DNA from: Stemphylium vesicarium
Taxonomy: Eukaryota > Ascomycota > Dothideomycetes > Pleosporales > Pleosporaceae
Assembly (NCBI GenBank): GCA_004380135.1
Contig: QXCR01000092.1
Coordinates: forward strand, 1-64,000
DNA: 64,000 nucleotides
Direction of reading: 5' to 3'
Shown: positions 10,981 through 21,635 of the stretch, one piece after another
Layout: each line of letters opens with the position of its first letter
Position numbering within the stretch: position 1 is the stretch's first letter
Program-made: the position numbers and the translations under genes
Notes under the pieces: model-generated
The model's database searches: none
What the model was told of the DNA's origin: nothing
Seen by the model: the letters and a program-made list of their open reading frames with translations, nothing else

Positions 10981-12024
10981 TCAGTCTTCCCCAAAGACAA
11001 TGAAGCTCGTCTCTTCTTCAACTTCCCAATAAGTGCAACTACCCTCACTGTCTTCGTCACTATATTCAGAGCCTTCGTCATCAGACTCGACATCTTCCCA
11101 GTCACTGTCACCATCATCGTCTTCAATCCCATCGATCGAGTCAATATTCTGCAATGACTCGTATTCGTCTTCTTCGGACAACTCGGTGATAGGTGCTTCT
11201 GTGTCACTGACGTGATAAACCTTCGCGTGAGAGTAGTCTTCGGAATCCTCTGAGATTACGTCTTCTTCGTGTTCTTCATGTTCCACGGTGTATTTCCCAG
11301 GTTCATAGCGTGGCGACCTTCGGTGGAAGTAAGCATTGGGCCTCCCAGGCTCGAAGTCAGTGTCTTGAGCAAACACAACAGTTGATTGCTTTTTGGGGCG
11401 CGGTTGATCCTCGACATGTCCCGTCGTTTCATTCCAATACAACTCCAGCGCTTTTGTCGCCGTCTGCAGATCTGCGCACTCTCCATCTGGATGCCGCGCG
11501 GACCATGCGGCTTCCTGATCAGCCATGTCCTCGATTTTGGAAAGCTCTCTTAATGCTCCAACTTTGCCCTTGCACCATGCGTTGTAGATGGCGTCCTGGT
11601 GCTCGGAGCTGGTCAATGTGCATGATGGCGCGTGTCCGCCTGCACTTTTGAGGGCTTGCGATAGGGCATGCATGTACCTGACGTGTATGTCGATGGTACA
11701 CACGGGGCATCGTGATTGCAACTGACCCGCAGCTATCGGGTGCATGGTGTGCTGACAGATTGATGCGACGGGAGAGTTTGGTGTAGTCGCCCTCGCCTCC
11801 GAACAAGGAGGCGCAATATGGCAAGAGATGTCGTCAAAAATGTCGGAGAAATAGCCCGAATCCTGCCGCTTGAGCCATTGCTGGAAATCCTCGTATTCGC
11901 CTGCGGTGGGAATGTACCCCTGCTCGCTCGGTTTGACGTTGGTGTGTAAGCACTGCCAGCGCTTGTACAGTCTCAGCTCCCTTGGCGGCATGAGGACGCT
12001 CGCCGGAATCTTCGGATAAGCCAT
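10981..12024 (-). CDS. Unknown protein with Cys/His cluster and acidic C-terminal half
   Basis: Intronless frame of 347 residues from the ATG at 12024. The N-terminal third has ordered character: W-Q-C-L-H near residue 24 and a Cys/His group around residues 89-110 (I-C-Q-H-T-M-H followed by C-P-V-C), compatible with a degenerate RING-like or other zinc-binding loop. A tryptophan-containing segment around residues 150-205 (Y-N-A-W-C-K-G-K, E-L-Y-W-N-E) follows. The last 110 residues are dominated by Asp, Glu and Ser and end in E-E-T-S-F-I-V-F-G-E-D. I do not recognise the family; similar acidic-tailed proteins with a short zinc-like loop are common lineage-specific genes in Pleosporales. Function not assigned. 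Confidence 0.72.
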   Translation of the reverse strand: MAYPKIPASVLMPPRELRLYKRWQCLHTNVKPSEQGYIPTAGEYEDFQQWLKRQDSGYFSDIFDDISCHIAPPCSEARATTPNSPVASICQHTMHPIAAGQLQSRCPVCTIDIHVRYMHALSQALKSAGGHAPSCTLTSSEHQDAIYNAWCKGKVGALRELSKIEDMADQEAAWSARHPDGECADLQTATKALELYWNETTGHVEDQPRPKKQSTVVFAQDTDFEPGRPNAYFHRRSPRYEPGKYTVEHEEHEEDVISEDSEDYSHAKVYHVSDTEAPITELSEEDEYESLQNIDSIDGIEDDDGDSDWEDVESDDEGSEYSDEDSEGSCTYWEVEEETSFIVFGED

Positions 12025-12992
12025 GGTCGCGTTTCTGATTTTGGGGTGAGTCGATGGGTGCGAAGATGATTGCTGGAATCGAGTGTTGTGGTTGAAATGG
12101 TTGCTGAGAAGATGTGCCGTTATTGAGGAAAGGTGTTCTGAAAAAGTGCCGACCGAGGAGGTATTGGAAAACCCAAGCTATGGTACTCTTGACGGTTACC
12201 ACGGTTCGGAGACTCGTTTGCGGGTGAATGTAACCACTAGCTCGGCGAATGCGTGCGCAAATATTTTCAGCGTGGATGAGCTTTCAACAAGCTTTTACTC
12301 GTTCGCCGGTGCGCACGCGTCGTGAGGTGAAGGGTGAAGGTGAAGACGCTTTCGGAACGCTTTGCCTCGGTTGTCGCAAAATACGCAGTCGTGAATACAA
12401 CTGCTGCTGTATTCCAAAGTGAAACTAAGCTCTAGGTGTGTAGAGATGTCCGGTATCCGGGTATCGCGCTCAGACGCGGTGTCCAGTGCTGACAACGTCG
12501 CCCAACTTCTCGATCTGAGGGAGATTGCAGTTCCAGAAAAAAGCCATGATTCTGGGGCACAAGTAATACATTCCTTTTTGCGTTGTGGGTGTGGCTGGAA
12601 GGTTCGTGAGGTCTCAGCGGGGTTTTGCCGTGCACTTGGGCCGGCGTCGGTCGCTGATGTGGGGGGCGGGCTGCGATGAGCGCGGGGCAGACGAGTCTGC
12701 TATAAATGAGGCGTGGACTGGGGTTTTCTGGTGTCGCGTCACTGCAGAGCGCGAATGATATCGCGTCTTCAGTGTTGGCAGGTGTGTAGGGAGGGTGTTT
12801 GTGTTAAAGGGTCAAAGGGCCGTGGTGGGCTGGACTGGGCTTTGAAGGTGCCGGCTACTGTGCGTCATGAACCGGACTCAAATTAGCAAGGGGCTGTGGC
12901 TGATGTGTGGCGGTGCATAAAAGGAACGAACATGCGGCCCTCGCGCATGACACTGGTCAGGTGATGCTGCATCTAGTAGATTCGATTGCCAA
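12025..12992. other. Intergenic stretch
   Basis: Contains the promoter of the minus-strand gene starting at 12024. A TATAAAT sequence sits at about 12701 on the plus strand, but no plus-strand gene follows it. No coding frame is convincing. Confidence 0.55.
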
Positions 12993-13796
12993 TTATATAA
13001 TTACTCTAGCTCCTCTAGCAATGAAGCACTCAAAGTCCAACACTTCCTGATTCGGAAGCTCAATCTTCAGGTCCCCAGGCAACTTCTCGAATTTGAAATC
13101 TGACAACCCGGCTTTGTGCATGAAACCCCCTCACGTCAGCCTCCTCGTACCCATAAGGTCGTTTTCCATCGCCGTTCGATTTGACAGCTCCATGTTCATG
13201 ATGAGAGGTGTGCAAGTCTTGAATGTATAGTACACCGCCAGGTTTCAGCCGCTCGGCAAGGAGCCGAACAGCGTCAGCGGCAGAAGGAAAGTGGTGGAGC
13301 GCTGCGCCGAATGTGATCAGGTCGAAACCTCGATACTCTTCGCCGACGAGAGAGGGCGGGTCTGACAACAGATTTCCAACTACCGCTTCGACCTTCCCAG
13401 GTGCAAGCCCAAAGCTGTCGATGTTGGTCTTGTATCTGTCTATCATCTCTGGGGCTGCATCCACGGCCTTGATAGACGACACATGTTGTGCGAAGATCTG
13501 ACCTCGTTAGGATAATGATAATTACCGCGCTAAGTTAGGCTTACCTTGCTCAGAAATCCAGGACCGCACGCATAGTCCAGCATGCGCACTTCCTTGCTAG
13601 CCGCCCACTCGATGCCAACAAAGGAGAGTCGTTCGCCGATGATTTGGCCAAGCCTCTGACGGTTGGCCTTGTTGATTGGGCGCTCTTCGAACCAGTCTGA
13701 TATCTGCCTTGGGGAGTGTCAGTCAATTTCTTGATGGCGTCATCCGGTGGAATTGCATAAATATCCAATATCTTGCTTTTTAATCGAGTCGGTCAT
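12993..13796 (-). pseudogene. SAM-dependent methyltransferase, frameshifted
   Basis: Class I methyltransferase core read on the minus strand: motif I as MLDYACGPGFLSK just before a 47-bp intron (13498-13544, GTAAGC...GTCAG), then V-D-A-A-P-E-M-I-D, then F-D-L-I-T-F-G-A-A-L-H-H-F and a P-G-G-V-L-Y-I-Q-D strand. After the segment EEADVRGF the frame changes at a run of five C (plus strand 13126-13130). The open frame stops at 13060, but the next frame continues with a family-like C-terminus ending ECFIARGARVII and a stop at 12993. One extra base in the run explains this, so the gene is broken or there is an assembly error. The 5' end is also unclear: an in-frame TGA lies just upstream of the segment starting ISDWFEERP at 13703, and the ATG at 13796 cannot be joined to it by a GT-AG intron. 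Confidence 0.75.
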
Positions 13797-15462
13797 TTTA
13801 GGTGATGCGCTTGAATGAATGCTTCTTTGAAGATATGAAAATGAACCTCCAGGCGTGCATCTTAGACTACTTGGAAGTGTCCATCTTGCTCATGAGTACC
13901 TCAGTTATCTCTCCTTGGTAACAAAAGAAGTCTCCGGTTTACATCGTTCGGCGACTTTTCGCAAGCATCTGCGGCAACTTCAGACGCTCCATATCATCGT
14001 TGGAATGATGAGCTGCATCAGCACTCCGACTGGCACCTGCGCTGGTAATACAATGAGCAACGTAGGCCCATTTGTGTTGTTGCAATGAACTTAATCTGAA
14101 ATTACCCGGTTGCAAGGATGAAAGAGCTAAACAGCACGAAGCTCATTACTATTTGGTCCGCGTACAAAGTGTGACAGCTGCAGCATCAGAGAGAATCACG
14201 CCATGGCACTGCATTGGCCAAAATGCCATAGGCGGCATATCCGGATCTTGACGTCTGCATACTTAGTTAAGGTTCTTCACACCTTTGCGATGGTCGCATA
14301 CTTTATGGAAATCAGCACAAGCCCCCGAGGATCGCGTTGGAGACACTGCCAGTCCCAGTCCCAACGCATCAAGGCGTACCTGGTCACAGCGCCTATCGAG
14401 ATGCATGCTGATGCTGGACTCAGCGCCGGGCACTATGCGAGCGCTGAACATACCCGTACTCTGTACCACAATTCTAATGGAGGCCTGACCTGGCGATCCA
14501 CTGCGAGGCCAGATCCAGTAAGAGCAGAGAAGTAATATACACAGTGTGGTACGGAAATACGAAGGCCGTTCACCAACGAGAGTGCTCTGACGATAAGCCG
14601 GGCACTCCTTTAAGGTTCGGAGTAGAGTTGCGGGGTCGCCGCGTCCGCTCTAGCGCCCATCCCACGCACCTCAAAAAGAAAGCCTCTTCCACCGCTCGCT
14701 TTCCACATCCATCGATAGGCCTCGACTCTCTCAGCTGATGCGTCGTCGGCAGGGCCGGGACGCGAGCAGTGCGAGCAGTGCTTGCATCACCAGCGGACCC
14801 GGCGAATCACTAAACTAATATTAGCCCGGCTGAAAGCCGTTACCCTGCTTCAGGGCTGAACTGTTGCGCCCGTTGACAGCCACAGCGCTGGGTCTCCGAG
14901 GACTTCATTGTGTCCCCGCGTTTTGTCTTGATAAAAATCTTTGTGAAAGGATGTCAGAGGAGTGTTTGAAGGCGGTTGTGGGTGGCGGCAGATATTCTCA
15001 ATACTTTGAATCCTGGCACGCTTACACTAGATCTTCAGCGGTCTGCTTACTTCGCACGCTTGGCTCCATGCTGTACGAAGCGGACAGGTGCTTAGCGATT
15101 AACGGATGACAGCATCGGCCGGATAGCATCATGTACGTCCGACGATGCTGACTGCAAGCCAGGTGAACCCCGATTGGCCGTCCAAACGCTACATATTAAC
15201 TCAAGTTGCTGACGGTGGTGCAAAGCAAAGGCCTAACTGCTCATCCGGGTGATCCAGAAGTATGCAGGCGCTCTTTGGCGTGCAGGATACCGTGCAGGAT
15301 ACCGTGCCTCTTCGCCCCAGATTCGCCATGCCGTAGCTGACCATGGGCGCAGCCGAGTTGGGATCTTGCGAACCTGGGTTGGGCTCAAAGCACTAGGGAT
15401 CTGCCGATTAGTGAAAAGTCCCGCTCACCCTCTTGCCTTCTTGTTTCTCTCTGTTACCCAAA
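13797..15462. other. Decayed, gene-free stretch
   Basis: No intact gene. Minus-strand fragments at about 13985-14480 look hydrophobic and transporter-like but are interrupted by shifts and stops. A small direct repeat (gcaggataccgt twice) lies near 15285. The last 60 bases before 15463 are pyrimidine-rich, as expected for the leader of the next gene. Confidence 0.5.
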
Positions 15463-17483
15463 ATGGATCACCGCGACGAACACCGTGACGACGTCAGTAG
15501 CCCGAGGAGCTATACTGATAGTCAATGGAATCCTCCTCCACCTCAATTCCAAGAGCATGATCAGATACATGCCGCCCAAGATATACCAGGTCATTATTCC
15601 AACCGAGGATCCCCACTGGCCGTGTCCCCTCCACTTCCGTACGACCATGAGTCCCACCAACACCCTCCACCACAACACTATGAAGGTTACCAAGAGGGGT
15701 ATGTTGGTTCCACATATCTGCTCTACCATAGTCTTCCTTAAAGTACATGGAAGACTTGTTGTTTGCGATCTCGGCGTTGATCTGACATTGACGCAGGTAT
15801 TCCACGGAAAAGGAGTCCCCATACGTCGCACATGCAGGCATGGCTGGGCCCACACCTGACTACTCCGGACCCCAAGGTAAGTAATAGGTTTATAAGATGG
15901 TGTGGCTCCACACTGACTTCTACTTTACAGTTGTACCAGGGCAGTTCAGCGAGTACCCACATGGAGGCAGACCAATGTCACCTTCGTCGCACGGCGGAAC
16001 TACCATTACATCTCCTCAAATAAGGCCATACGGATTCAAGGAACATGTAGAGCCATATGACGCACCCGAAAGTGTCCCTCCACCACCCCCGCCCAAGGAA
16101 GACAGGAAATGCGGTATGAAAAAGCGAACGTTCTTGATCTTGGTCGGATGTATCATGATTGCTATCCTTGGAGTCGCCCTAGGACTTGGTCTAGGATTGG
16201 GCCTATCAGACGACTCGTATGTTCCCTGACTATGACTTGACCAATCGGGAGGCTAACGTGATGTAGGGACGATGACAGCGGCGATCCGTTCTGCGGCTCG
16301 AATCCCCAATTATGCGTTGGCGGCGCGCTGAATGCCGACTACGTCTCGAAAAAGGGCGCTTTCAACGGTACCGGCATTGCTCTAGCCGGCGAATCCTGGA
16401 ACAAAGGCCAGCGCAAGATCTTTACCTTGTACTTTCAGCATCACACGGGCGACATCAGGTTCTTGCAGTACGGGACCGACCAAAAGTGGATTGGCGGCAC
16501 GAAGGCGCAGACGGTAGCTGATGATGTGAAAGACGCATCACCAATCTCAGCTGTATCTTTTGCCATCAACTCGACACAATACGTAAGTCGCTCTATTTAC
16601 ATGAATAGTGCAATCCCTCCTAACAGCCACACAGATCCACATCTTCTACATCGACCGCAACAACACCGTAAAGCAAGTAACCCAAGACAACATAACCGAC
16701 ATCTGGCAGCCGGGCCCGCTCAACGACCTAGACCTGAAAACGCTCGACGCGCCCACCGTCGGCCTGCAAGCATGCTGGAAAGGTAATTTCTACGGCGACA
16801 ACGACTACACCAAATTCCCGACCTTCTCCGGGCTCAACAACACGGAAGCCTTTGCGGGCTCCCAAGGCATGAACATCTGGTTCGCGACCGACGCCTCCAC
16901 GTTTGAGCAGTACGCGTGGTTCAGCAGCTCCTCGGAGGACACATGGGTGCGCATGGAGTCGTGGTCCGGTCACAACGCGCACGCCGGCGTGGGCTGCTAC
17001 AGCTGGGGCGAAGGCACAACAACCTACGCCATGATGAACAACCCGTCCAACAGCGTGGAAATCTGGTGGAAAGACACAAACGAGACCGTGCCCTCGACTT
17101 CCACACACCCCGTTAATTCCTGGACTAACGCTACTAAAGGCGCAATCGCCAATGTTTACCCATCAACTTCCCTAGGTTTTACTACGTACTTTTACGCTCA
17201 GATGGAGGATCGTACGATTAAGGGGTTTAATGTCACATTTGATGCGGAAAATACAACGTATGTTGATGACGAGAGTTTCCTGATTACGGATCCTGCGGGT
17301 CCTGTTATGGGGCTCGGGGGCACCCATCTTACAGTCACGGCGTATGCGGAGGATAGGGATGGCGCCAAGTGGGATAGTCTTTATGTGTTTTTTCAGACGG
17401 AGGGTGATGATATTACAGCGTTTACGAGGGGTTTGACGGCGGGGCAGTGGACGAGGGGCGAGCTGGAGATTCCGGATGAGTGA
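15463..17483 (+). CDS. Single-pass membrane protein with fucose-lectin-like ectodomain
   Basis: Five exons: 15463-15698, 15797-15876, 15931-16216, 16267-16582 and 16635-17483, all with GT-AG introns of 50-98 bp, giving 588 residues. The first 165 residues are His/Pro/Gln-rich and disordered, ending in a poly-proline stretch. Then come K-K-R-T and a hydrophobic segment (residues about 168-195, L-V-G-C-I-M-I-A-I-L-G-V-A followed by a GLGLGLGL run), so the topology is probably type II with the C-terminus outside. The ectodomain shows repeated beta-propeller blades with aromatic motifs (I-H-I-F-Y-I-D, W-Q-P-G-P-L, N-I-W-F-A-T-D, E-I-W-W-K-D). This resembles the fungal fucose-specific lectin (Aleuria aurantia lectin-type) family, which binds L-fucose between blades. 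Membrane-anchored versions are common in Pezizomycotina but their role is not established. Sugar binding is inferred. Confidence 0.8.
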
Positions 17484-17974
17484 GGTGTGGGAAGCTGGCG
17501 TGTGTGTATAGGCGTTTGAATGGAAGAGGTTTCTTTTTGGGGTCCGGGAGAAGCGGGACGTTTATACCAGATCTGCGGATCGCGCTCTCTTTCGGCTATG
17601 ACTTCGTTTTCTTAGATTCGTCTCTCTCTCTCTCTGTTTCCTTTGTCTCTCACTCGCTACGATACCGTCTCCTGGGGGCGCCTGGGCGTTTTATTCGGAA
17701 CTACAGGCTTCACGCAGCGGATTTGTGCGGTCGCTTAGACGCTGCCATGAAAATATATCTCTCCTTTTAATTTCAAGATATTTACTATTGAAAACGCGCC
17801 TCTTGCTATGCAAATACGTGTTTTGTGAATCAGATGTGTTAGGTCTTTTCCTTCCAAGCGCCCGCGCTATATCCAGTCGTAGGCAGATTTCCTGGAAGGT
17901 ATGTTGTAAGCGACGGATCCATTAGAGCGGATGGTATTTCTAGAGAGAGAGAGGCAGAGAGAAGAGTCCCTCCA
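17484..17974. other. Convergent 3' region
   Basis: Lies between the stop of the lectin-like gene and the stop of PER1. Contains CT-rich tracts (17622-17640) and an AG run at 17941-17951. Probably the 3' UTRs of both genes. No coding frame is convincing. Confidence 0.6.
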
Positions 17975-19192
17975 TTAGTCCTTGAGCCGCGTACCTGCTA
18001 TATCTTCTTGGGCGTCTCTGAGGAGGAAGCTGTGATTGATGATTAGCTTCCAGCACATTCAGAGAGACCAATGATGAAGGGGGGAGGGGGAAACGTACTT
18101 GTACCACAAGACAGTCGGCACAACAGTGCCCAAATGCCACAAGCTATGCGCATCAACCATGCCCATCCAAGGCGGGAAATCCAACAACTCCAGACTCATA
18201 GCCATGATGATCCAAGCCACGCAGATTCCCGGCCAAACCGCCCACGTCCGGCCAATCCGCTTGTACTGAACATAACTGAAGCCGCTCCAGAGCACATTCG
18301 ACACGATGCCAACCGCTACATTCGCAGCCATGTTGTACGTGTAATCCCACGACCAAAGCGAGAGATATAGTACGTGCAGCGTATACAGCAGCACACACGT
18401 GCCCGTCCACAAGCGCAGCAGACTCTGTTTCCGCGGCTCGTTGCGATCGAGTCTGAAGACGCGAATCGGCGCATAGTACAGCCCATACAGCACATTCGCG
18501 CCCGCAGCAAAGTAATCCAGTTTCTCCGTCACCCCAAAGTCGCGCGTGTGGAATATCATGCTAAAGGTCCAGCTCGCTAGCCCCACGTAGCCAAACATGA
18601 TGTAGTATTTGCGCAGCGGGTACGACGCTGGTATCTTGTCGCGCAGCTGCGACATGCCCCAGTCGTGCGCGAGGTAATTGAACAGCGAGAAAATGACGCT
18701 AAAGGGCTCTTGCATGCCCATGAAGCGGTAGAAGGGCCATTTGCCGTGGAATTGGTAGATCGGCTGCATGTACGGTGGGTCGCGGGCGAGGCGTTGGGCC
18801 GTTACCACGTGTTGGCATGTGTAGTCGCATTCTGAGGGACAGTCCCAGAGGAGGAGGCGGCGGTGGAGGGCTGGTTGAGGAGGGGTTTGTTAGGGAGAAG
18901 GGTTGTTGGAGTGGTAGTGAGAGGGAAACACGTACGGATTGGAGTGGCATTTTCACCGCAATTGGCCTCGATGCAGACCTGGAGTATTTATCTTGTCAAT
19001 TTTGTCTCTCTTTACAATTTCTATCAACGGGGCTCTTGAAAACTGCTTTTCCCTGCGACTAAACTCGAAGAAACGTACCTGTACACACTGCTTGAAATCA
19101 GGCAATCTGTCGCCCAAGGACGCCCGAACAACTCCGCATAGTAGAGTGAAGACGGCAATGGTTTGCCATGCAGATGCTATTCGGAGCTTCAT
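17975..19192 (-). CDS. PER1: Per1/PGAP3-like GPI phospholipase (GPI-lipid remodelling, ER)
   Basis: Four exons on the minus strand: 19192-19079, 18978-18936, 18870-18099 and 18029-17975, total 327 residues, close to the usual fungal length. The N-terminus MKLRIASAWQTIAVF is a signal peptide. A cysteine-rich luminal segment follows (KQCVQVCIEANC..., then LLLWDCPSECDYTCQ), diagnostic for Per1. Then come about seven membrane segments of the CREST superfamily, with H-G-K-W-P-F-Y-R, I-F-H-T-R-D-F and M-V-D-A-H-S-L-W-H-L-G-T near the end, the last carrying the histidines expected of the hydrolase centre. The final short exon ends AGTRLKD. In yeast, Per1 removes the sn-2 acyl chain from the GPI anchor in the ER so that a very long saturated chain can be added. 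The last intron is easily missed because the frame reads on for 14 codons past its donor. Confidence 0.93.
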
Positions 19193-19685
19193 CGTTTCTC
19201 ACCGAGTCTGTGTTTTCTGGCGGGCCTTTTCCCCTTGAAGTTCGCGTGTTTGGTCGTGATGGTCTGCACCCGGCGTGAACTATTGATCGACAGGGTCTTG
19301 GCGGTCGCGTCGCCCGCTAACTCCGTGCTTGCGCGCTTGTGCTGCTATCCACCCTTGAACAGTGCATTATCGACGCGAATGACGGTAGGTTTTGCTGTAG
19401 AATGGGATATCCATTTGTGTTTCATTGATCTTTCTAGATACCGTCTGATTTCGTCCGACTCAATTGTGTTGACTTCGAGGTGATCTAGGCGAATCCCCTG
19501 GCTTGTTGCCCTGGCGGTCAGGGAACGGCACACATCGGCCTTCTGGATGCTTTGTAACCCACCCACCCCACTTTGAAGCTGAGGAAGCCCACAAAGAAGG
19601 CCAGGGCCTGAAGCAGCGCAGCATCTTCCACAAACAACACATTATATATTGTTTTTAGCCTGAAATTTTGCCATGAATTACCAAA
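19193..19685. other. Intergenic stretch upstream of PER1 and the tRNA
   Basis: Promoter of PER1 on the minus strand and upstream flank of the tRNA-Ala gene. Short frames only; no motif recognised. Confidence 0.55.
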
Positions 19686-19768
19686 GGGCGTATAGCTCAG
19701 TGGTAGAGCGCCCGCTTTGCATCACGCAAACTTGCGGGAGGTCTGGATTTCGATCATCCATCCGTCCA
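19686..19768 (+). tRNA. tRNA-Ala (anticodon TGC) with a short intron
   Basis: Cloverleaf read by eye. The acceptor 5' strand GGGCGTA pairs with TCCGTCC (one G-T wobble and one mismatch), discriminator A. The D arm is GCTC/GAGC. The anticodon stem CCCGC/GCGGG encloses TTTGCA, with anticodon TGC, followed by an insertion of about 11 nt (tcacgcaaact) at the canonical 37/38 intron position. The T stem TGGAT/ATCCA encloses TTCGATC. The D and anticodon arms match the common eukaryotic Ala(UGC) sequence, whereas the T arm and acceptor differ from it by paired changes. A functional gene is likely but a slightly decayed copy is possible. Confidence 0.88.
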
Positions 19769-19803
19769 TTAACCAGGACCGACACAGTGTGTCGATGATT
19801 CTC

Positions 19804-19809
19804 TTTTTT
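19804..19809 (+). terminator. Possible Pol III terminator
   Basis: A run of six T residues 35 bases downstream of the tRNA-Ala gene. Pol III stops at such runs, but the distance is longer than usual. Confidence 0.35.
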
Positions 19810-20289
19810 GCCATTTTCTTCACCTTCGTCACATAATAGCATCACACGTTATCTTTTACCTTCTTTTTGCGACCATCTGTCTCACCCTCGTACACGTCTT
19901 GGAATCGAGGCTTAATCCTAATTTCAAGAATGATAGATTGGGTGCAAAGGTACTGTAGTAGGATGGATGGTAAAGTACAGAAGAACGGCTTGGTGAGCAG
20001 ATCATAATCGCAGAAACAGAGCGCAGTAGGTATCACAGTTTCCTGATTGGTCTGAAGGGCAAAAAATGTGATACTGATTATTGGATATACTACTTCCTGA
20101 CTGTCACCGTCACTAATATTTTGCATGTGCATTCAATTCTCCCATGTCATCAAATTGTAAAACGCAGAAAAGCAGTGTCCCACGTTTGATCCACCCCGGT
20201 TTCTAGCTTCACATAGCAGCACTAGAAGAAGGGGAATCTAACATTCTCTCTCGAGGGAAAAAACAACACGAGGATATTCTACACACATA

Positions 20290-20303
20290 CTAATACGTAT
20301 TAG
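20290..20303. repeat. Perfect 14-bp palindrome ctaatacgtattag
   Basis: The sequence equals its own reverse complement. A further cgtattag half-site lies at about 20320-20327. It could be a dimeric factor site or a chance hairpin. Confidence 0.6.
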
Positions 20304-21255
20304 ATCCTAATAGTCTCTCGTATTAGTCTTACGACTTGGATCCAGCATCGGGCCTTCACTCCTTTATAGCGGAGTCATGGATGTAACCGTCTAGCTCCAT
20401 CTATCTTTGTCTTTGTCTAGCCTGGTCTGGTATAGGACTGGTTGCGTTGTTTCGACAAGTGTTTATCGTGGATAGGATTTGAGCTATCCTTCCCTCCCCT
20501 TCCACTCATGCTTCCCCAACCGAAGTCCGCTCACGCCTCTCGCCCTATCTCTCCCCCCACTGAACCCCCATACCCATCCCCGCCAAAACCACCACCAAAG
20601 CCACACTTAGAATCAACATATCATCCTTCGTGCCCACTAATCCCTTTCTCTTGTCCTTTCCCTTACCGCTTACACCTTCAATCTCCCATCCATTTCCCCT
20701 CTCGAGTTTCCCCTTCTCCAACTTCGTCCCCTCAAGCCTATCCACACGCTGTCCTGACTTATCGGGCTCTCTAGCCGCGCGACGATTTTTCTTTTCGGTT
20801 TAGCGGGGTGTTTGTGGTGGTGGTGGCGGTGGAATAGGAGTAGTCTATTTACGTTTTTAAGTGCTTGGTGTATTTTCTTGGGTTGGTATGTAGGTGTGTG
20901 TAAAGGGTTGGGGATGAGATATATGGATGTAGGTGAAAAGTTGCAGATGTAGGCGCAGTTGTGATCGTAGTTGTAGTCGTACTCGTGATTTATCCGACTT
21001 CGATTTCGACTTCAACTCCGTCTTCGACTTTAGCCTCGAGCGTCAAGGAAAATATGCGAGAGTGTTAGTAGCCATCCAGCGTGTATTTAAGCAACGCCTC
21101 TTCCAGATTTTTTCAATTTCTCAACTCACACCCGTACCGTGTGCGAGGCTGTGGGGGTGTGGTATCGAGACATGAGTGGGAAAAAAATTCGCCCATCCGG
21201 TTCAGCCAACCAAACCATCAGGAGTTTAGAAACAAAACATGACCTATTACTTTTT

Positions 21256-21277
21256 GGGGGGGGGGGGGGGGGGGGGG
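21256..21277 (+). repeat. Homopolymer run of 22 G
   Basis: Uninterrupted G tract read directly from the sequence. Its length is likely to vary between reads and strains. Confidence 0.85.
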
Positions 21278-21635
21278 TTCCGATGGAAAAATTGTATATG
21301 ATATACATAGCGAGACAGAACACCAGGCCGCGCAACGGACGGCGCAGTGCCACAAACAACAACTGAAAAAGATCAAATCAATAAACCCGACCAATCAAAC
21401 GCCATTAGGACATTCAAAGCACCCCCCACATAACCCCAGCAAGACAGACATCCAAGCCCAATTGCCCAATCAATCACTGCCTCATTCATATTTCCCTAGC
21501 CGCGCCCCCAAGCCAGGTATCCTTATCCGATGTCGTATCTCTCATGCCCAACCCACCCCTAACCGGAACCGGAACCGCATAACCAAATCCATTCATAACG
21601 CGTACCACAGGTGTTGTTGCGATGGGCCAGGTATT

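Larger units (their letters stand above)
19810..21635. other. Long intergenic stretch with palindrome and poly-G
   Basis: Contains a perfect 14-bp palindrome at 20290-20303 with related half-sites, a C/T-rich block at 20480-20760 and a run of 22 G at 21256-21277. On the minus strand, a frame at about 20775-20545 encodes Lys/Glu-rich sequence ending in one hydrophobic helix, but no start or partner exon could be fixed. No confident gene. Confidence 0.5.

Noticed and set aside
12432..12679. Small open frames on both strands upstream of 12993
   Set aside because: Under 90 residues, no domain, no splice structure that extends them.
16728..17108. 126-residue minus-strand frame opposite the lectin-like gene
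   Set aside because: Antisense shadow of a well supported exon.
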